Origin: UBA6078 sp964468685 | GTDB lineage: Bacteria > Desulfobacterota > Syntrophia > Syntrophales > UBA2210 | Direction: 5' to 3' | Length of the DNA: 14,506 nt | Assembly: GCA_964468685.1 (NCBI GenBank) | Contig: CAYXUH010000038.1 | Coordinates: 1 to 14,506 of the forward strand | Part shown: positions 1 to 9,005 of the stretch, piece by piece | How positions within the stretch are numbered: position 1 is the first letter of the stretch | Layout of the letters: each line of letters opens with the position of its first letter | Program-made: the position numbers and the translations under genes | The notes under the pieces: generated by a model | What the model was told of the DNA's origin: nothing | The model's database searches: none | What the model saw: only the letters and a program-made list of their open reading frames with translations

Positions 1-120
1 GGTTTGCCGAGCTGCTGCAGACACATGTCTCCGCCGGGCAAAAGTGAACCGGGAACATTCCGCGGTATTTCAAAATATTATGAAAAAAGGTCACTATTTA
101 CGCGTACCACCCTGATTCCG
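1..120. other. Noncoding stretch downstream of metH
   Basis: This stretch lies beyond the metH stop codon and runs to the window edge. I see no convincing gene start, and no hairpin followed by a T-run that would act as a metH terminator. The A/T-rich patch near 70-105 may be intergenic DNA. The open frame that crosses it on the plus strand is antisense to metH and has no family signature. Confidence 0.4.
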
Positions 121-2514
121 CTACCGAGTCAGTTTTTCGGCCACCCTGACCGCCTCCACGCCGTCTCCGGCGTAGTGCGCGCCGATCGAGTCGGCGTAGG
201 TCTTTGTCACAACGGCACCGCCGACCATGAACCGGCAATCGAGGGATTGTTGCCCCGCGAGATCTATCACCTCCTGCATCTTCACCATAGTGGTGGTCAT
301 CAGGGCGGACAGGCCGATAACGGCGGGCCTGATCCTGGCGGCCTCTTGGATAATGGTCTCGGCGGACACATCCTTCCCCAGGTCGATCACCTCAAAACCT
401 TGATTTCTCAGCATCAGCGCCACAATGTTCTTACCGATGTCGTGGACATCCCCCTCGACCGTCGCGATCAAGATACGTGCCTTCTGTTCCTTCGACGACC
501 CGGCGTCGGCAAGCCACGGATCGAGATAGGCGATTCCCTTCTTCATCGCCTCGGCGCTCGCTATCAGCTGCGGGAGAAAATATTCCCTCCGGTCAAAGAG
601 CTCTCCGACCTTCGTGATCGCGGGGACCATGCTTCCATCGATGATTTCCCGGGCGTCCTCCCCCCCCTCCAGAGCCCGGGAGAGCACGGCCTTGATGCCG
701 TCTCTGTTCCCATCGAGAACGGCCTGAAAAACGGGGTCCGCAGGTGTTGTTTCAGGAGAAGGGGCCTCTTTACCTTTCGCCTCCGGGGGTCTGCGCGAAA
801 AGTGGCTGATGTAAGCCGCCGCATCTTTGTCCCTTCCCGCGAGGAGATCCGCCGCGACGGAGTTGTTCATTACCTCTTCCACACCGGGATTGGCGATCGC
901 CATCGTCAGGCCCTTTGAAACCGCCATGGCGAGGAAGGCCGCGTTCAGCGACTGGCGCTCCGGCATCCCGAAGGAGACATTGGAGAGACCGATAATCGTA
1001 TTGGCCTTGAAGACATTTCTGCTCCACTCAACCGTCTTGAGGGTCTCCATGGGGGCACTGAGATCGGAGGAGGCCGCCATGACAAGTCCGTCGACAACGA
1101 TATCGGCCTTCGCAAATCCCAGGACCGTGGCCTTCTCAAAGATGTCTTCTATGATTTTATTCCTCTCTTCGGCCGTCTTAGGAACATTCCCCTCCGTCAG
1201 GGGGAGGAGTATGAACATGGCCCCGTACTTCGCCGCGACGGGAAGGAGCCGCTGTATTTTTTCCCGCTCACCCGAGATAGAGTTAATGAGGGCCCGGCCG
1301 GGATACAAACGCAGCGCCGTCTCTATCACATCGCTGTCCGAAGAATCGATGACCAGGGGGAGATCGGACGCCACCGAGAGGGCCCCGATCGCCTCCAGCA
1401 TCGTTTTCCTCTGGTCGATCCCCGGCATCCCCACGTTGACATCCAGGAGCAATGCTCCCTTCTTCTCCTGCTCCTTCGCCATGGTCCTGACGAGGGACAT
1501 CCTCCCCTCGCGGAGCTCTTCCTGGAGGTCTTTCTTCCCCGTCGGATTGATCCTCTCCCCGACGATTGCAAGGGACCGTTTCCCTTCGAGGATAACTGAC
1601 GCCCGCGCGGAGCTGACGGCGCTGATAGACCTTCTCACCGGCGGGACGGGGTGCGTGCCGGCAATCTGTTCCCTCAGTTTTCGGATACACTCCGGGGTAG
1701 TCCCGCAGCACCCACCCAGGAGATTCACCCCTTTAGAGACGAACTGCTGTCCAAACGAGGCAAAGGTGTCCGCCCCCATGGTGAAGAGGGTCGCGCCGTC
1801 GATCAGTTCGGGCATCCCCGCATTTGGCTTTGCCACCAGTGGAATTTTGGCCCAGGGTTTCATGGCCTCGATGAGCCCCAGCATCTCCTCCGGTCCGGTG
1901 GAGCAGTTGCAACCGACTGCGTCCGCCCCGAGACTCTGCAGAGTGACCAGGGCGGTCACGGGATCTGTTCCGTTCAACGTCCTGCCGTGTGCCTCATATG
2001 TCATTGTGACACTGGTGAAGGTATCGGTCAGTTCCTTCACGGCGATCAAGGCCGCTCTGGTCTCCTGGATGTCAATCATCGTCTCGATAAGAAAGAGATC
2101 GACCCCCCCTTCCAGGAGTCCCCGCACTTGTTCCTTGTAGATCTCGACGGCATCCTCGAAATCCAGGTCGCCGAATGGCCTGACGAAACGTCCCGTGGGA
2201 CCGATATCACCCCCGATAAGAACCCCCGCCCCCACTGCGTTCCGCGCGAGGAGTGCCAGGTCCCGGTTGATCAGGACCACATCGTGCGCGCCGTACTGGC
2301 TCAGCTTGATACGGTTCGCCCCGAAGGTAGCCGTGGTGACAATATCAGCTCCGGCATCCCGATAGGCAGCATGGATTGTGCCGATGGTTCCGGGATTGTC
2401 CAGGCACCAGATCTCGGGACACGCGCCCGCCGGCATTCCCTCCTTCTGCAGCTCTGTCCCCGTCGCGCCGTCCAGTATGATGATCCTCTCTTTGATTTTG
2501 TCTTTCAGTGACAT
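121..2514 (-). CDS. metH: Cobalamin-dependent methionine synthase lacking the reactivation domain
   Basis: Transfers a methyl group from methyltetrahydrofolate through enzyme-bound cobalamin to homocysteine, making methionine in the cytoplasm. The protein has 797 residues. Residues 1-285 form the homocysteine-binding barrel, with the zinc cysteines visible as C204 (in GCNCSTGP) and C269/C270 (in LLGGCCG). Residues about 312-570 form the pterin-binding domain (IVGERINPTGKK, DVNVGMPGID). Residues about 592-672 are the cobalamin cap, and 678-797 the Rossmann cobalamin domain with DVHDIG, where H691 is the predicted lower cobalt ligand. E. coli MetH is about 1,230 residues; this one stops after the cobalamin domain and lacks the AdoMet-binding reactivation module, which is supplied by the next gene upstream. 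A Shine-Dalgarno GAGGA lies about 7 bases before the ATG, and the gap to the upstream gene is 21 bases, so co-transcription is likely. The identification is very secure. Confidence 0.96.
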   Translation of the reverse strand: MSLKDKIKERIIILDGATGTELQKEGMPAGACPEIWCLDNPGTIGTIHAAYRDAGADIVTTATFGANRIKLSQYGAHDVVLINRDLALLARNAVGAGVLIGGDIGPTGRFVRPFGDLDFEDAVEIYKEQVRGLLEGGVDLFLIETMIDIQETRAALIAVKELTDTFTSVTMTYEAHGRTLNGTDPVTALVTLQSLGADAVGCNCSTGPEEMLGLIEAMKPWAKIPLVAKPNAGMPELIDGATLFTMGADTFASFGQQFVSKGVNLLGGCCGTTPECIRKLREQIAGTHPVPPVRRSISAVSSARASVILEGKRSLAIVGERINPTGKKDLQEELREGRMSLVRTMAKEQEKKGALLLDVNVGMPGIDQRKTMLEAIGALSVASDLPLVIDSSDSDVIETALRLYPGRALINSISGEREKIQRLLPVAAKYGAMFILLPLTEGNVPKTAEERNKIIEDIFEKATVLGFAKADIVVDGLVMAASSDLSAPMETLKTVEWSRNVFKANTIIGLSNVSFGMPERQSLNAAFLAMAVSKGLTMAIANPGVEEVMNNSVAADLLAGRDKDAAAYISHFSRRPPEAKGKEAPSPETTPADPVFQAVLDGNRDGIKAVLSRALEGGEDAREIIDGSMVPAITKVGELFDRREYFLPQLIASAEAMKKGIAYLDPWLADAGSSKEQKARILIATVEGDVHDIGKNIVALMLRNQGFEVIDLGKDVSAETIIQEAARIRPAVIGLSALMTTTMVKMQEVIDLAGQQSLDCRFMVGGAVVTKTYADSIGAHYAGDGVEAVRVAEKLTR

Positions 2515-2535
2515 CTTTATTCCTCAGTGTCTCCT

Positions 2536-3159
2536 TTATCTCTGAATCCCCGCCACGGCCGTGACGGACTTTTCCGGTATGAGAATACAGTTTTCGTTGA
2601 TCTGAACCCCGATGCGGTCGAGCTCCAGCAGGTCGTACATCATCCTCTGACTTTCCAGGAGAAAATCACCGTACCCGGCCGAAAAGCGCCCCTTCGTGAG
2701 GCGGGCGTTTTCCCTGGTCAGGAGGCGATTGAAAAATCCGACAATCCAGTCAAGGGCCACGTCCGTCATCTCGCTTGCCACCGCGTCGACGACCACGCCG
2801 CGCGTCATGTCGCCTCCTTCGGTATCGCTCCGTATAGCGTCCATGACCCCGCCCCCGGCGGTCGCTCCGATCAGAAGGGCCTCTCTGCACCCCTTCAGGA
2901 AACGGGCGAGGTTCTCACTTGCAATCTCGGCGCCGGTCCCGAAGACGACCCGGTGAGAAGTCACGTTCTTCAGGGGAACCCGCAGGCCAGCCCCCTTCAG
3001 TGAGATAAAGGAGAGCGCATAGTCGATGTGCCGCTCGATCTCTTCGTGTTTACGGTCGTCAATTTTCGTTGTCCCCTCCCTGTAACCGAGACGTCGGTAG
3101 ATGGCGTCCAAGGGCGTCGGAACGGCTATTGACGGGAAGATCTGTACCTGCGTCGGCAT
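2536..3159 (-). CDS. Free-standing methionine synthase activation (AdoMet-binding) domain protein
   Basis: A 207-residue protein matching the C-terminal reactivation module of MetH. That module binds S-adenosylmethionine and, with an electron donor, remethylates cobalamin that has oxidised to the inactive cob(II)alamin form. The family signature is the RFSAGYGDF segment at 158-166, corresponding to the AdoMet-binding R-x-x-x-G-Y motif. It is followed by a helix (LLESQRMMYDLLEL) and by CILIPEKSVTAVAGI at 191-205, equivalent to the P-x-K-S-V strand of the family. A glycine-rich turn, GATAGGG, lies at 98-104. No membrane segment or signal peptide is visible. The start lies 9 bases after the transketolase stop and its GAGGG ribosome site overlaps that stop, suggesting translational coupling. 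The adjacent MetH lacks exactly this module, so this is most likely its reactivase. The same split arrangement is known in Thermotoga maritima. Confidence 0.9.
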   Translation of the reverse strand: MPTQVQIFPSIAVPTPLDAIYRRLGYREGTTKIDDRKHEEIERHIDYALSFISLKGAGLRVPLKNVTSHRVVFGTGAEIASENLARFLKGCREALLIGATAGGGVMDAIRSDTEGGDMTRGVVVDAVASEMTDVALDWIVGFFNRLLTRENARLTKGRFSAGYGDFLLESQRMMYDLLELDRIGVQINENCILIPEKSVTAVAGIQR

Positions 3160-3168
3160 TCGTATCCC

Positions 3169-5238
3169 TCAAACGTCCTTTATCAGTTTTTCGACCATCC
3201 CCACTACATGCTGCGCGGTGATACCGAATTTCTCATACAGAACAGATGCGGGCGCGCTGGCTCCAAATCCGTCCATGCCTACGACCGCGCCTTCCAGCCC
3301 CACATAGTGTTCCCATCCCAGTTTGATCCCCGCCTCCACTGCAACACGTACTTTCACAGATGATGGAAGGACAGTTTTCCTGTAATTTTCCGGTTGCCCG
3401 TCAAAAAGTTCCCAGCATGGAAGCGAAACAACGCGGACCTTGACACCATTCTTCTCGGACAGGATTTTACCGGCGTCAAGGGCCACTTGCAGCTCCGAAC
3501 CGGTACCTATAAGGATGACATCCGGGGTACCCTTCGATGATTCCCATACGGTATACCCTCCCCTGTGCAGCCCGTCAGCCGGGGCATACTGTGAACGATC
3601 AAGGACCGGGATGTCCTGGCGGGAAAAGACCAGCGCGGTTGGGCCCCTGTTATTGAGCAGGGCAAGGCGCCATGCCTCCACCGCCTCTGTCGCGTCTGAC
3701 GGCCGGATAACTGTCAGTCCGGGCATGGCTCGCAGGCTCATCAGGTGCTCGACGGGCTGGTGCGTGGGGCCATCTTCACCTACACCGATGCTGTCGTGGG
3801 TCAGGACGTAGACGACGTGGGCGCCCATCAAGGCGGCAAGACGTATCGAGGGACGCATGTAATCCGAAAACACAAAGAAGGTGCCGACGAAGGGAATGAC
3901 CCCCCCGTGAAGCGCCATGCCATTTGCGATCGCCGTCATCGCGTGTTCCCGGACGCCGAAGTGCACGTTTCGTCCATTATAACTCCATTCCCCCCCTACG
4001 GTCCCCTGGACATTTTTCGCCCCCGCTCCTACGGCCTGAAAATCTCCGAACCCCTTCAGCCAGGTCAGCGTGGAGGGATTCAGGTCGGCCGATCCCCCCA
4101 TCAGCTCCGGAAGAACCGGCGCGAGCGCCTGGAGGACCGTTTCAGATACCTTCCGGGTCGAGATCGACTTCAGATCACCGCTAAACGCGGGGAGGTCCGC
4201 CTCCCAACTCGGGGGGAGGTCGCCCTTCTGCACACGTTCAAACTCCGCGGCGGCCTCCGGGGAGGTCTTCCGATAGAGTTCAAGGGCCGATCTCCACTCG
4301 GCCTCCTGCTGTCCTCCCCGCTCCACGGCTCCGCTCATATGATCCTTGACCTCTTCCGGGACAAAAAACTTCGGCTCTGCCGGCCAGGAGAGATTCCCCC
4401 TAGCAGCGGCGACCTCGTCCCCCCCGAGCGGTGAGCCGTGGCAGGAGGCGGTCCCCTGCTTGGCGGGAGATCCATAGCCGATGATCGTGCGTACCGAAAT
4501 GATCGAGGGATACTGTGTCTCTTCCTTCGCCAGCGTAATCGCCCGGTCTATGGCTTCCACGTCGTTTCCGTCTTCGACGTGCTGTACCTGCCAGCCGCAG
4601 GATTCAAAGCGTTTTGCCACATCCTCGGTGAAGGAGAGCCGCGTCTCACCGGCAAGCGATATCAGATTGTCGTCGTACAAAACGATCAGCTTGCCGAGCT
4701 TAAGGTGCCCCGCCAGCGAACATGCCTCGTAGGATATCCCCTCCATCAGGTCACCGTCCCCCGCGATGGCGTAGGTGTAGTGGTCCACGATCTTTGCATC
4801 AGCGCGGTTGTATACGGCGGCCAGATGGGCTTCCGCTATTGCCATTCCGACTGCGTCCCCTATCCCCTGGCCGAGCGGCCCGGTCGTGACCTCCACTCCC
4901 GGCGTCGCTCCAAGCTCCGGGTGTCCCGGAGCCTTGCTTTCCCACGCGCGGAATGCCTTTATGTCATTGAGGGAAAGATCGTAGCCTGTCAGATGGAGGA
5001 GCGCATAGAGCAGCATGGAGCCATGCCCCGCAGAGAGGATAAAACGGTCTCTGTCAACCCAGCCCGGATTTGAGGGATTGTGTCTCAGGTGCCTCGTCCA
5101 GAGGGTATAGGCCATCGCCGCCCCCCCCATCGGCAGTCCCGGGTGCCCGGATTTTGCCCCCTGTATCGCGTCAACCGCTAGGAAACGGATCGTATTGATG
5201 GAAAGCTCCGCTAATTGTTTTGTGTAGATATCACCCAT
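3169..5238 (-). CDS. tkt: Transketolase
   Basis: A thiamine-diphosphate enzyme that moves two-carbon units between sugar phosphates in the non-oxidative pentose phosphate pathway, in the cytoplasm. At 689 residues it is a normal full-length bacterial transketolase. The N-terminal ThDP-binding domain shows GHPG at 31-34, AGHGS around 70-74, GPLGQG at 120-125 and the cofactor/metal motif GDGDLMEG at 160-167, with DDN at 189-191. The middle pyrimidine domain contains HFGVREHAM, which carries the family's catalytic glutamate, and GEDGPTHQP. The C-terminal domain (LIGTGSELQVAL) is complete. AAGGAG lies 12 bases before the ATG, a rather long spacing. It is first of three close genes with the MetH activator and MetH. 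A role in feeding C1 or pentose metabolism to methionine synthesis is only a guess. No clear promoter was recognised in 5239-5430. Confidence 0.96.
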   Translation of the reverse strand: MGDIYTKQLAELSINTIRFLAVDAIQGAKSGHPGLPMGGAAMAYTLWTRHLRHNPSNPGWVDRDRFILSAGHGSMLLYALLHLTGYDLSLNDIKAFRAWESKAPGHPELGATPGVEVTTGPLGQGIGDAVGMAIAEAHLAAVYNRADAKIVDHYTYAIAGDGDLMEGISYEACSLAGHLKLGKLIVLYDDNLISLAGETRLSFTEDVAKRFESCGWQVQHVEDGNDVEAIDRAITLAKEETQYPSIISVRTIIGYGSPAKQGTASCHGSPLGGDEVAAARGNLSWPAEPKFFVPEEVKDHMSGAVERGGQQEAEWRSALELYRKTSPEAAAEFERVQKGDLPPSWEADLPAFSGDLKSISTRKVSETVLQALAPVLPELMGGSADLNPSTLTWLKGFGDFQAVGAGAKNVQGTVGGEWSYNGRNVHFGVREHAMTAIANGMALHGGVIPFVGTFFVFSDYMRPSIRLAALMGAHVVYVLTHDSIGVGEDGPTHQPVEHLMSLRAMPGLTVIRPSDATEAVEAWRLALLNNRGPTALVFSRQDIPVLDRSQYAPADGLHRGGYTVWESSKGTPDVILIGTGSELQVALDAGKILSEKNGVKVRVVSLPCWELFDGQPENYRKTVLPSSVKVRVAVEAGIKLGWEHYVGLEGAVVGMDGFGASAPASVLYEKFGITAQHVVGMVEKLIKDV

Positions 5239-5430
5239 GCTCTCTGTCAGCTCCTTGAAGGATATTTAGATGTACACGCCCGATTCTTTGAAAACATTTG
5301 AGAGGTGCGCGAGGGAGTGCCTTGCTACTCTGATACGAACGCCCGGCACAGGCATGGCGAAGCCACCCCGTCTATCCGGGTTTTACTACTTGATTCCGTA
5401 GCAATTCTCAAGAAAAATGTAGGACGGGGG

Positions 5431-6216
5431 TCACGGAAGATCACGGAACTCGGCAACCATAACGGTGTGGTCGGACGGTTTTTCCGCACGCCTCGGTTTA
5501 AGATCAATGAAGCAGTCGACCGACGCGGCAGCCAGGGAAGGGGTCGCAAGGACATGGTCGACCCGCCAGCCCAGCCCCCTGTCCACCGCCGCTGGGACGC
5601 GGTAGTCGAAGAACGCGTACTGCCCCGCCTCCTCCGGGTGATGCTTTCGGAAAACATCGGACAACCCCCACGACGTCAGACTATCAAAGGCATCCCACAC
5701 CTCCGGCGTGAAATCGGCATGACCCAGGAGACGTTTGGGATCATGGACATCGATCTCTTCACGGGCGACGTTGAGATCACCGCAACAGACGAGCGGGTCA
5801 TCCGGTAAATAGTGCCGCTCCAGAAAGGCGCGGAGGCGGGAAAACCATTGAAGCTTGTACTGAAACTGGGGCAGATGTATGTCTCGTCCCTGAGGCACAT
5901 ACAGGTTCAGAACCGATATGCCGGAGAAGACCCCCCGGATAAGGCGGTCTGTATCAAACGGGTCCGTATCCTCTAGACCGAACACGACCCCCTCGGGTTT
6001 TTCCAGGGATGCTATGGCCACGCCGTTGTACTGTTTTTCCCCGCTGAAGACCACATGGTACCCGGCCTGTTCAAAATCTTCTACTGGAAACTTCGCATCC
6101 TCGACCTTCGTCTCCTGCATGCACAGGACATCGGGACGGTTCTCCCGAAGCCACGGGATGACGATATGGAGACGGGACCGTATGGAATTCACATTGTAGG
6201 TGGCAATCTTGAACAT
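5431..6216 (-). CDS. xth: Exonuclease III family AP endonuclease
   Basis: A 261-residue cytoplasmic DNA repair nuclease of the exonuclease III (XthA) type, which cleaves at abasic sites and removes 3' blocks in base excision repair. All catalytic motifs are visible: YNVNSIRSR at 7-15, E35 in QETK, Y106 in LNLYVPQGRD, D147 and N149 in GDLNVA, D220 in WRVDHVLATP, and the terminal D249-H250 in SDH. The length matches the family. I chose the ATG at 6216 because GAGGGG lies 8 bases upstream; an in-frame GTG three codons earlier (6225) would overlap that ribosome site. It follows the CBS gene by 23 bases and is probably the last gene of that operon. About 190 bases separate it from the transketolase start, with only weak hairpins. 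Confidence 0.95.
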   Translation of the reverse strand: MFKIATYNVNSIRSRLHIVIPWLRENRPDVLCMQETKVEDAKFPVEDFEQAGYHVVFSGEKQYNGVAIASLEKPEGVVFGLEDTDPFDTDRLIRGVFSGISVLNLYVPQGRDIHLPQFQYKLQWFSRLRAFLERHYLPDDPLVCCGDLNVAREEIDVHDPKRLLGHADFTPEVWDAFDSLTSWGLSDVFRKHHPEEAGQYAFFDYRVPAAVDRGLGWRVDHVLATPSLAAASVDCFIDLKPRRAEKPSDHTVMVAEFRDLP

Positions 6217-6239
6217 GTTCAGCACCCCTCTTTATTTCC

Positions 6240-6692
6240 CTATCCGGGGATAAGGGTCTTCAGGATATCCTCCTTACCGATAATGCCGACCAGCCTCCCC
6301 TGATCAAGAACCGGTACCGTGTGGATGTTATGCTTCACCATCAGGGTCGCGATCTCTTCCAGCTCCGTGTCGGGTCCGACCGTTATGGGATCGGTGGACA
6401 TGGCCTCGGCGACGGTAATCGCGGCCATCTTTTTCAGCGCCTTTTCGACATCCTTCTGGGAGGACAGGGGGATCAGGCTGTCGAGAATGATGAAGTAGGA
6501 GGGCAGGGGAATTTTCTTCTGCTGTGTTACCAGATCGTCCTGACAGATCATTCCCTCCAGGCGCCCGTCCTGATCCACAACGGGCAAACCGTTGATGTGG
6601 TGCTCAAGCAAAAGCCGGGCTGCCTGAACAATCTCCGTCTCAGGTTGGACTACGATCACCTTCTTTGTCATAATATCCTCTGCCTTGTACAT
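6240..6692 (-). CDS. Two-CBS-domain protein
   Basis: A 150-residue soluble protein made of a CBS pair (Bateman module). CBS1 covers about residues 1-56 (DIMTKKVIVVQPETEI, then INGLPVVDQDGRLEGMI) and CBS2 about 93-148 (VAEAMSTDPITVGPDT, then IHTVPVLDQGRLVGIIGKEDIL). A linker at 57-92 (SYFIILDSLIPLSSQ) separates them. Such pairs usually bind adenine nucleotides and transmit energy state to a partner; there is no other catalytic domain here. A very strong AGGAGGAGG lies just before the ATG. It sits 41 bases after the antiporter gene and 23 before the xth gene. The context suggests a regulator of the antiporter, but that is inference. Confidence 0.9.
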   Translation of the reverse strand: MYKAEDIMTKKVIVVQPETEIVQAARLLLEHHINGLPVVDQDGRLEGMICQDDLVTQQKKIPLPSYFIILDSLIPLSSQKDVEKALKKMAAITVAEAMSTDPITVGPDTELEEIATLMVKHNIHTVPVLDQGRLVGIIGKEDILKTLIPG

Positions 6693-6733
6693 GTTATCCT
6701 CCTCCTGGCTATTTGATTTTTATATCGTCCCTG

Positions 6734-8734
6734 TCAAGAACCCTTTTTGTCATCCGGATTCTGAAACAGACCCATGACACCGGCGATTTTCTCCGATGAT
6801 CCGACGGCAAAAAGGATGTCCTCCGCATAAAACGGCATATCCACATCCGGATTTGACACGACCTCAGCCCCCCTCCGCAGAGCCAACACGGTAACACCGT
6901 ATTTTTTCCTCAGCTCGGTCTGACCCAGCGATCTCCCGGCGATCGGCGCCCTTTGATCAATCCGCAGCGCACTGATCTCAATATCGGGGACCTGAACCTT
7001 CAGATCGGCAAAAGATGCCGTCTCCCGGGCAAGGGACCGAAACATCTCGTACCCGTCTGACCGCACCTCGGCGGCAAACTTCTCTATTGTATCTCTGGGG
7101 ACAAGATATTTCGCCAGGACGCGATTGAAGATCTCCACAGATGTCTCAAACTCTTCCGGGATAACATCGTTGGCCCCCAGTTCGTACAGGGGAGTCATCT
7201 CCTGAAAATAGCGCGTTCGTACGATGAGATAGACGTTGGGGTTCAGTCTCCGGGCAGTTTCGGTGATTCCGCGGGTTGCCGCGGGATCGTTGATGGCGAC
7301 CACGACGATCTTCGCATCCAGTATGTCCGCGTGCTGGAATACCGCTTCCTGGGTCGCATCACCGTAACAGATCGGCTCCCCCTTCGCCTGTTCAGATCTC
7401 ACCGTTTCGGGATTCATCTCGATAACCATATAGGGGATATCCGCTACCCCGGCCGCCCTCGCAACGTTTTTACCGTTCACCCCGAACCCGACGATAATCA
7501 CGTGGTTTTTTTTGCCCGTGGCCGCCATCTCCGGAACGGGATACAACCCCGTTCTGAGCCGTCCCGGAACGGGTCCCCGCAATATGAAATCCGCCATGCG
7601 AGGGGCAAATCCTATAATGAACGGCGCCGCCGCCATACTTAGCACGGAGAACGACAGAAACGTCTGATAACTGTTGCCGGAAAGCAAACCGTGCTCGATA
7701 CCGACCTTGGACAGGATAAACGAAAATTCACCGATCTGGCTGAGGGCAAACCCGACCAGGATCGCAACGCGCAGTTGCAGGCCCAGCAGCACGGTCGCTA
7801 ACCCGGCAATGACCGCCTTGAGGAGAAGGACCCCCGCGGTAATCATGACGATCAACCAGAGATTCTGGAAGAGAAAACCGATATCCAGCAACATGCCTAT
7901 GGAAACGAAAAAGAAGCTCATAAAGACATCCCGGAAGGGGAGGATATTGCCGAGCGCCTGATGGCTGTACTCGGATTCGGAGACAATCAATCCTGCCAGA
8001 AACGCCCCGAGGGCGAGAGAAAGGCCGATGCTGGAGGTCAGCCACGCAACCGCAAAACATATGACGACAATGGTCAGCAGGAAGAGCTCCCTGCTCTGCG
8101 TCCGGGCGATCTGATACAGAACCCGGGGCACAATCCATCTGGCACAGATGATAACCAGCGCAATGATCCCGATTCCCTTGGAGACAAGAACCAGGGAGAT
8201 ACCAACCAGGTTCTCCGTTGCGCCGGCCAGCAGAGGCGTAACCAGTATCATCGGAACAATGATAATATCCTGGAAGATCAGGATGCCGAGGGTGGTACGC
8301 CCGTGAGGACTGTCAATCTCAGCCCTCTCCTGGGTGAGCTTCAGGACGATGGCCGTGCTGCTGAGAGCCACCAGAAATCCCATAAAGATCGCCTCCCCGA
8401 CGGGCTGCCCCATCTGCCGGGCCACGAAAAAGACGACCAGGAGGGTCAGCGACACCTGAAGCGCACCCCCGGCGAGAACGGCCCTTTTGATCTGCAGCAG
8501 TCTGTTGAGTGAAAACTCGATCCCGATGGTAAAGAGCAGAAGGACAACACCGACTTCTGCGAGGAGTTCAACCTCATGGACCGCCTTTACCAGCCCCAGC
8601 CCGTGAGGACCCGCCAGTATCCCGGTCAGAAGAAACCCCACGATCGTCGGCACGCGGACCTGATGGCAGACAAAGACCACAAGGACCGATAATCCCAATA
8701 TGATAATAACGTAATTCAGCAGCTGGCTTTCCAT
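6734..8734 (-). CDS. Kef-type K+/H+ (CPA2) antiporter with RCK-N and RCK-C domains
   Basis: A 666-residue inner-membrane monovalent cation/proton antiporter of the CPA2 (KefB/KefC-like) family. Residues 1-380 hold about 12 hydrophobic segments with family hallmarks: GFLLTGILAGPHGLG at 33-47, FTIGIEFS at 68-75, ALSSTAIVLKLT at 123-134, the FQD pair (Q155-D156) in the ion pathway, and LSQIGEFSFIL around 331-341. Residues about 411-535 form an RCK-N (TrkA-N) Rossmann domain with GFGVNG at 416-421 and the acidic E439 after strand 2, typical of NAD(H) binding. Residues about 583-655 form an RCK-C (TrkA-C) domain. The likely role is potassium efflux or pH and electrophile stress response; substrate and ligand cannot be read from sequence. 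It heads a probable operon with the CBS protein and xth. The ribosome site is ambiguous (GGGG very close to the ATG, AAGGGG further out). Confidence 0.93.
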   Translation of the reverse strand: MESQLLNYVIIILGLSVLVVFVCHQVRVPTIVGFLLTGILAGPHGLGLVKAVHEVELLAEVGVVLLLFTIGIEFSLNRLLQIKRAVLAGGALQVSLTLLVVFFVARQMGQPVGEAIFMGFLVALSSTAIVLKLTQERAEIDSPHGRTTLGILIFQDIIIVPMILVTPLLAGATENLVGISLVLVSKGIGIIALVIICARWIVPRVLYQIARTQSRELFLLTIVVICFAVAWLTSSIGLSLALGAFLAGLIVSESEYSHQALGNILPFRDVFMSFFFVSIGMLLDIGFLFQNLWLIVMITAGVLLLKAVIAGLATVLLGLQLRVAILVGFALSQIGEFSFILSKVGIEHGLLSGNSYQTFLSFSVLSMAAAPFIIGFAPRMADFILRGPVPGRLRTGLYPVPEMAATGKKNHVIIVGFGVNGKNVARAAGVADIPYMVIEMNPETVRSEQAKGEPICYGDATQEAVFQHADILDAKIVVVAINDPAATRGITETARRLNPNVYLIVRTRYFQEMTPLYELGANDVIPEEFETSVEIFNRVLAKYLVPRDTIEKFAAEVRSDGYEMFRSLARETASFADLKVQVPDIEISALRIDQRAPIAGRSLGQTELRKKYGVTVLALRRGAEVVSNPDVDMPFYAEDILFAVGSSEKIAGVMGLFQNPDDKKGS

Positions 8735-9005
8735 ATCCCCGTATGCCCCTTACGCAACTACAAAACCCGAGTCTACAAATCAAATAAGAGATACTCTATC
8801 ATTCCGGCCGGGGTTTTTCAAAAATATTGTATGTATCGGGCGGGATACCCTTGCGAGCCTTAGCCTCAGAACATTTTCAAAGGTCTTTCGAGATTCTACC
8901 GTATATTTTCAATGCCCGATAAGAACCAAGTATGATAGAATATATCTCTGAAGTGAAAAAGTCAGTTGCTACCGCATCATACCAGCACTGAGGGGAGGGA
9001 TCACC
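8735..9005. other. Divergent intergenic region between antiporter and msrA
   Basis: This 271-base region separates genes leaving in opposite directions. It is A/T-rich in parts and holds the antiporter promoter candidate, a short inverted repeat GTATC/GATAC at 8833-8837 and 8844-8848, and a TATGAT at 8931-8936 that could be a -10 box for msrA but has only a poor -35. I see no small gene here. Confidence 0.35.
8793..8821 (-). promoter_or_regulatory. Candidate sigma-70 promoter for the antiporter operon
   Basis: On the minus strand TTGAAA (8821-8816) is followed after exactly 17 bases by TAGAGT (8798-8793). These match consensus at 5/6 and 4/6 positions. The predicted start, near 8786, leaves a leader of about 50 bases before the ATG at 8734. 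This is a pattern match only. Confidence 0.5.

Noticed and set aside
4..2511. Long plus-strand open frames opposite metH (4-918, 827-2140, 1651-2511)
   Set aside because: They lie antisense to a secure metH, have arginine/proline/serine-rich compositions and show no family motifs; they arise from GC-rich codon bias.
5360..5385. CCCG/CGGG hairpin followed by TTTT on the plus strand as a terminator
   Set aside because: No plus-strand gene precedes it, and on the minus strand it has no T-run after the stem.
8804..8811. CCGGCCGG palindrome followed by GGTTTTT as a terminator
   Set aside because: It has no loop, and no plus-strand gene ends there.
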